NCBI GenBank assembly: GCA_964516635.1
Contig: CAZEZY010000103.1
Span: 1-8,815, forward strand
Origin: CAZEZY01 sp964516635
GTDB taxonomy: Bacteria; Pseudomonadota; Gammaproteobacteria; Burkholderiales; Burkholderiaceae_C
Length of the DNA stretch: 8,815 bases
Direction: 5' to 3'
Shown here: piece after piece, positions 6,482 to 8,815 of the stretch
How the letters are laid out: every line of letters begins with the position of its first letter
How positions within the stretch are numbered: position 1 is the stretch's first letter
The notes under the pieces: model-generated
What the model was told of the DNA's origin: nothing
Seen by the model: the letters and a program-made list of their open reading frames with translations, nothing else
Databases searched by the model: none
Position numbers and translations under genes: made by a program

Positions 6482-7111
6482 TCAGCTTTTCTTGCTGCCG
6501 ATGCGGGTTTCCTTGCCGGCCAGCAGGCGCCGGATGTTGTCGGCATGCCGCCACAGCAACAGCACACTCATGACCGCCATGGACAGACCGATGGCACCAT
6601 CGGCCTCCCAGGCCAGGCCGTCACCCATCAGATACAGAAAAGGGGCGGCCAGTGAGGCCACGATGGCCGCCAGCGACGAATAGCGGAACACCAAGGCCAC
6701 GGCCACCCAGGTCAGCAGCACCGCCAAGCCCAGCCAGGGGTCGTAAGCGAGCAGGATGCCTGCTGCGGTGGCGACCCCCTTGCCACCCTTGAACCGGAAG
6801 AACACGGGAAAGAGATGGCCCAGAAAGGCCGCCAGGCCGACCAGGGCCACCGCCCCGGCATCCAGCCCCCAGGCGCTGCCGTGGGTCAGCGCCCACCAGA
6901 CCGGTAGCCAGCCCTTGAAGGCGTCCAGAAAGAGCGTCAGCGCAGCGGCTTTGCGGTTGCCCGAACGCAACACGTTGGTGGCGCCCGGGTTCTTGCTGCC
7001 GTAGGTGCGGGGATCGCTCAAACCCATGACGCGGCTCACCACCACCGCGAAAGACAGCGATCCGATCAGGTAAGCCACCACCGTCGCGGGCAGCCACATC
7101 CAGTCCATCAT
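6482..7111 (-). CDS. plsY: Glycerol-3-phosphate acyltransferase PlsY
   Basis: A 209-residue polytopic inner-membrane enzyme that transfers the acyl group from acyl-phosphate (made by PlsX) to glycerol 3-phosphate, giving lysophosphatidic acid, the first committed step of phospholipid synthesis. The family motifs are present: YLIGSLSFAVVVSR (residues 14-27), GSKNPGATNVLRSG (38-51), GHLFPVFFRFKGGKGVATAAG (98-118), FRYSSLAAI (142-150) and the tail RHADNIRRLLAGKE (188-201). Five or so hydrophobic segments and the length fit PlsY. The start is set by GGAGG (bases 7121-7117), 5 bp before the ATG at 7111 and 8 bp before the ATG at 7108. Either works, and they differ by one Met. A longer open frame upstream is excluded because it would overlap the reductase gene. 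It lies 13 bp behind the aldo/keto reductase stop and is probably cotranscribed with it. Confidence 0.96.
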   Translation of the reverse strand: MMDWMWLPATVVAYLIGSLSFAVVVSRVMGLSDPRTYGSKNPGATNVLRSGNRKAAALTLFLDAFKGWLPVWWALTHGSAWGLDAGAVALVGLAAFLGHLFPVFFRFKGGKGVATAAGILLAYDPWLGLAVLLTWVAVALVFRYSSLAAIVASLAAPFLYLMGDGLAWEADGAIGLSMAVMSVLLLWRHADNIRRLLAGKETRIGSKKS

Positions 7112-7116
7112 GTCAT

Positions 7117-7121
7117 CCTCC
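7117..7121 (-). promoter_or_regulatory. Strong Shine-Dalgarno of plsY
   Basis: GGAGG on the - strand, in the 13-bp gap between the reductase stop and plsY. It is the strongest ribosome site in the window and decides the plsY start, leaving the two adjacent Met codons at 7111 and 7108 as candidates. Confidence 0.8.
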
Positions 7122-7124
7122 AGG

Positions 7125-8186
7125 TCAAACAGCCGGATCACGCACACCCTGACGGATGGCGTCAATGGCCTGGAGCAGTTCGGGAGACAGCTGGGTGCCC
7201 CAGGCATCCAGGCATGCATCCAGTTGCGACAGCGACGTCACACCGATGATGGTACTCGCCACCTGCCACTTGGTGTAACAGAAAGCCAGCGCCATCTGCA
7301 CGGGTGTCATGCCATGCTCGCGTGCCAGCTGGTTGTACCGGCGTGCGCCCGCCAGCGCTTCCGGGCGACCCCAGCGCTGCTTTTTCATGGAATCGAACAG
7401 CGAAAGGCGCCCGACAGGGGCACCAGGGCCCTCCAGACCGGTGTCATCGTACTTGCCCGTGAGCAGCCCGAACGCCAGGGGCGAATACGCCAGCAGGGAA
7501 ACGCCCAGGCGGTGCATGGTTTCATCCAGCCCGTTCTCGAGCGATCGGTTGACCAGGCAATAAGGGTTCTGAACGGTGGCCACCCGCGGCAGACCATGCT
7601 GCTCGGCCAGCCTCACGAATTCGTGCACCCCGTAAGCGGATTCGTTGGACAGGCCGATGGCGCGCACCTTGCCTTGGCGCACCAGGGTGTCCATGGCGTC
7701 AAGCTGCTCGAGCATCGATGCACAGGGTCTGTCTTTGGAAGGGTCAAAGTACATGGCGCCAAACACCGGCACGTTGCGCGCAGGCCAGTGGATCTGGTAG
7801 AGATCGATGACATCGACCTGCAAGCGCCTGAGGCTGCCTTCGCAGGCGGCGACGATTTCGGCTTTGGTGAGACCTGACTGGTCGCCACGGATCCACGGCA
7901 TCCCACGCGACGGCCCGGCCACCTTCGTGGCAATCACCAGCCGGTCGCGCTGACCTGGCCGGCTGGCCAGCCACTCGCCGATGATCCGCTCGGTGGCGCC
8001 ACAGGTTTCGGCACGGGCGGGCACGGCGTACATTTCGGCCGTGTCCAGACAATTGACACCGCGCTCCACAGCGCGATCGAGAATGGCATGGGCATTGGCC
8101 TGGTCCACCTGTTCGCCAAAAGTCATGGTTCCCAGGCAGATGGGCGTGACCTGCAAGCCACTGTTTCCAAGTTCAACGTGTTTCAT
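7125..8186 (-). CDS. tas: Aldo/keto reductase, Tas-like
   Basis: A 353-residue NADP(H)-dependent aldo/keto reductase that closely resembles E. coli Tas along its whole length. Shared landmarks are LGTMTFGEQ (residues 18-26), DTAEMYAVPARAET (48-61), GPSRGM (91-96), DLYQIHWP (128-135), GLSNESAYGV (178-187) and NRSLENGL (213-220). The catalytic tetrad is Asp48, Tyr53, Lys88 and His133. The C-terminal VASTIIGVTSLSQLD (309-323) is the usual cofactor-binding region. Tas was found as a suppressor of tyrosine auxotrophy in E. coli, and its natural substrate is not established. The ATG at 8186 is chosen because MKHVELGNSGLQV matches the family start. The frame stays open far upstream, but that part is antisense to merR. 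No clear Shine-Dalgarno is seen. The gene is probably the first of an operon with plsY and is divergent from the MerR gene. Confidence 0.93.
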   Translation of the reverse strand: MKHVELGNSGLQVTPICLGTMTFGEQVDQANAHAILDRAVERGVNCLDTAEMYAVPARAETCGATERIIGEWLASRPGQRDRLVIATKVAGPSRGMPWIRGDQSGLTKAEIVAACEGSLRRLQVDVIDLYQIHWPARNVPVFGAMYFDPSKDRPCASMLEQLDAMDTLVRQGKVRAIGLSNESAYGVHEFVRLAEQHGLPRVATVQNPYCLVNRSLENGLDETMHRLGVSLLAYSPLAFGLLTGKYDDTGLEGPGAPVGRLSLFDSMKKQRWGRPEALAGARRYNQLAREHGMTPVQMALAFCYTKWQVASTIIGVTSLSQLDACLDAWGTQLSPELLQAIDAIRQGVRDPAV

Positions 8187-8226
8187 GAGCGTGAATGAGG
8201 GGACACCGGGATTTGGACCAGCTGCG

Positions 8227-8254
8227 AGTGTATCGGCTTTGCATTGGCGCCCAA
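8227..8254 (-). promoter_or_regulatory. Predicted promoter of the aldo/keto reductase-plsY unit
   Basis: On the - strand, TTGGGC (8254-8249, 3 of 6 to TTGACA) and TACACT (8232-8227, 4 of 6 to TATAAT) are 16 bp apart. The -10 is identical to that of the predicted transporter promoter. The -35 lies inside the TTGG/CCAA dyad region. Weak consensus, prediction only. Confidence 0.3.
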
Positions 8255-8267
8255 GTTGGAGTAGATT
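8239..8267 (+). promoter_or_regulatory. Predicted promoter of the MerR-family gene
   Basis: TTGCAT (8239-8244, 3 of 6) and TAGATT (8262-8267, 4 of 6) are separated by 17 bp. Initiation near 8274 would give a short leader to the ATG at 8298. It overlaps the predicted promoter of the opposite gene. Weak consensus, prediction only. Confidence 0.3.
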
Positions 8268-8271
8268 CCAA
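8244..8271. repeat. Tandem TTGG/CCAA dyads in the divergent spacer (possible operator)
   Basis: Two inverted repeats stand side by side: TTGG-cgc-CCAA (8244-8254) and TTGGA-gtagat-TCCAA (8256-8271). They lie between the reductase and MerR genes, over the -35 elements of both predicted promoters. MerR-family proteins bind dyads in promoter spacers as dimers, so autoregulation or control of the reductase is possible. The arms are only 4-5 bp, so chance is a real alternative. Confidence 0.35.
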
Positions 8272-8297
8272 GGTTTTTCCTGCAGTGTCTTGATTTC

Positions 8298-8741
8298 ATG
8301 GACAACACGCTTCCTCCCATCCCGGCCAAACGCTACTTCACCATTGGCGAAGTGGGTGAACTGTGCGGCGTCAAACCGCACGTGCTGCGTTACTGGGAGC
8401 AGGAATTCACGCAGTTGCGACCCATGAAACGGCGCGGCAACCGACGCTACTACCAGCATCACGAGGTGCTGATGATCCGCCGGATCCGGGAATTGCTGTA
8501 CGAGCAGGGCTTCACCATTCACGGTGCCCGCAACCGGCTGCAGGAAATGGCCCAGCAGGAAAGGGAACTGCGCAAGGCACCACCTACCGAGCCCAGCGGG
8601 CCCAGCCAGGAAGCCGACCACTCCCCAGTCATGCCGCCTGCTCTTCTCGTCGCTTCCGATCGCCCGCTCGACTGGTCGTCGGTTCGGCGCGAACTGCTCG
8701 CCATCCGAAATTTGTTGGGTGCTCCGGCAGGCCCCACCTGA
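8298..8741 (+). CDS. MerR family transcriptional regulator (ihfA-linked type)
   Basis: A 147-residue regulator with an N-terminal winged helix: FTIGEVGELCGVKPHVLRYW (residues 14-33) is the helix-turn-helix with the family's conserved LRYWE, followed by RRGNRRYY (45-52) as the wing and a helix RIRELLYEQGFTIHGARNRL (62-81). The C-terminus (about residues 82-147) is short, Pro- and Ser-rich, and lacks the Cys ligands of metal-sensing MerR proteins, so the inducer is unknown. It resembles the MerR-like gene commonly found after pheT-ihfA and before a tRNA-Pro in Proteobacteria. The tRNA-Pro is present here, but the upstream neighbour is a divergent aldo/keto reductase rather than ihfA. The ATG at 8298 has no obvious Shine-Dalgarno (upstream CTTGATTTC) but leads directly into the family start. 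Its stop overlaps the upstream flank of the tRNA promoter. Confidence 0.9.
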   Translation: MDNTLPPIPAKRYFTIGEVGELCGVKPHVLRYWEQEFTQLRPMKRRGNRRYYQHHEVLMIRRIRELLYEQGFTIHGARNRLQEMAQQERELRKAPPTEPSGPSQEADHSPVMPPALLVASDRPLDWSSVRRELLAIRNLLGAPAGPT

Positions 8742-8750
8742 ATTTCAAGC

Positions 8751-8756
8751 TATACT
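8751..8756 (+). promoter_or_regulatory. -10 element of the tRNA-Pro promoter
   Basis: TATACT matches TATAAT at 5 of 6 positions and lies 9 bp before the tRNA's 5' end, between the merR stop and the tRNA. No good -35 is found 16-18 bp upstream, so transcription may also read through from merR. Confidence 0.45.
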
Positions 8757-8765
8757 TTAGGGCTT

Positions 8766-8815
8766 CGGCGTGTAGCGCAGCCTGGTAGCGCACTTGCATG
8801 GGGTGCAAGGGGTCG
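8766..8815 (+). tRNA. tRNA-Pro (anticodon GGG), 3' part outside window
   Basis: The first 50 or so of about 77 nt. The acceptor 5' strand is CGGCGTG (8766-8772), then TA. The D stem GCGC/GCGC (8775-8778 with 8788-8791) encloses AGCCTGGTA. The anticodon stem CTTGC/GCAAG (8793-8797 with 8805-8809) closes the loop ATGGGGT, with anticodon GGG at 8800-8802. The sequence then runs GGGTCG to the window end. Start and D arm match bacterial proline tRNAs, which carry the unusual C at position 1. It reads CCC and CCU. The T arm and acceptor 3' strand cannot be checked here. Confidence 0.93.

Noticed and set aside
7112..7219. Longer PlsY N-terminus (36 extra residues)
   Set aside because: It would overlap the reductase gene, has no membrane or family similarity, and GGAGG directly precedes the ATG at 7111.
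8187..8621. N-terminal extension of the aldo/keto reductase by 145 codons
   Set aside because: It would run antisense through merR, and the family start MKHVELGNSGLQV is at 8186. The extension has no recognisable domain.
1..8815. CRISPR array, insertion sequence, integrase or toxin-antitoxin genes
   Set aside because: No regularly spaced repeats, transposase or integrase motifs, or small paired ORFs with ribosome sites were seen on either strand.

Overview
The window is a GC-rich, densely packed chromosomal segment. Protein content and codon use suggest a betaproteobacterium of the order Burkholderiales, most likely a Comamonadaceae-type genome. That is an inference from family resemblance; no database was searched. 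Most genes are housekeeping or conserved accessory genes, with short or negative intergenic gaps.

Left part (1-1902): the 3' end of argG (argininosuccinate synthase) converges on a membrane-anchored alpha/beta hydrolase gene. Behind the hydrolase lies a roughly 450-bp scar with no intact gene. On the + strand it holds a short echo of the argG tail (QITTGLDIVDTRARLGG then stop). On the - strand it holds what looks like a glycerophosphodiester phosphodiesterase gene with its middle deleted, so that only its N-terminal and C-terminal motifs remain. A sigma70-like promoter at the right edge of the scar serves the next gene.

Middle part (1903-6471): an UMF1/Atg22-like MFS transporter converges on murB (peptidoglycan precursor synthesis). 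Divergent from murB, only 39 bp away, is a three-gene unit. It encodes YajQ (a nucleotide/c-di-GMP-binding family), a secreted or membrane-anchored retropepsin-like aspartic protease whose GTG start overlaps the yajQ stop, and an HD-GYP-like protein. The last keeps the fold landmarks, but its HD doublet has become Met-Asn and its GYP motif is gone. A c-di-GMP-binding family and a degenerate c-di-GMP phosphodiesterase-like protein in one tight unit is the most interesting functional arrangement here.

Right part (6472-8815): plsY (phospholipid synthesis acyltransferase) follows a Tas-type aldo/keto reductase gene, with 13 bp between them and a strong Shine-Dalgarno sequence in the gap. Both are on the - strand. 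Divergent from the reductase is a MerR-family regulator of the type usually found after ihfA, followed by a tRNA-Pro(GGG) gene cut by the window end. The 111-bp divergent spacer carries two tandem TTGG/CCAA dyads where the -35 regions of two predicted opposing promoters would lie.

No CRISPR array, insertion sequence, rRNA or intact mobile element was seen.
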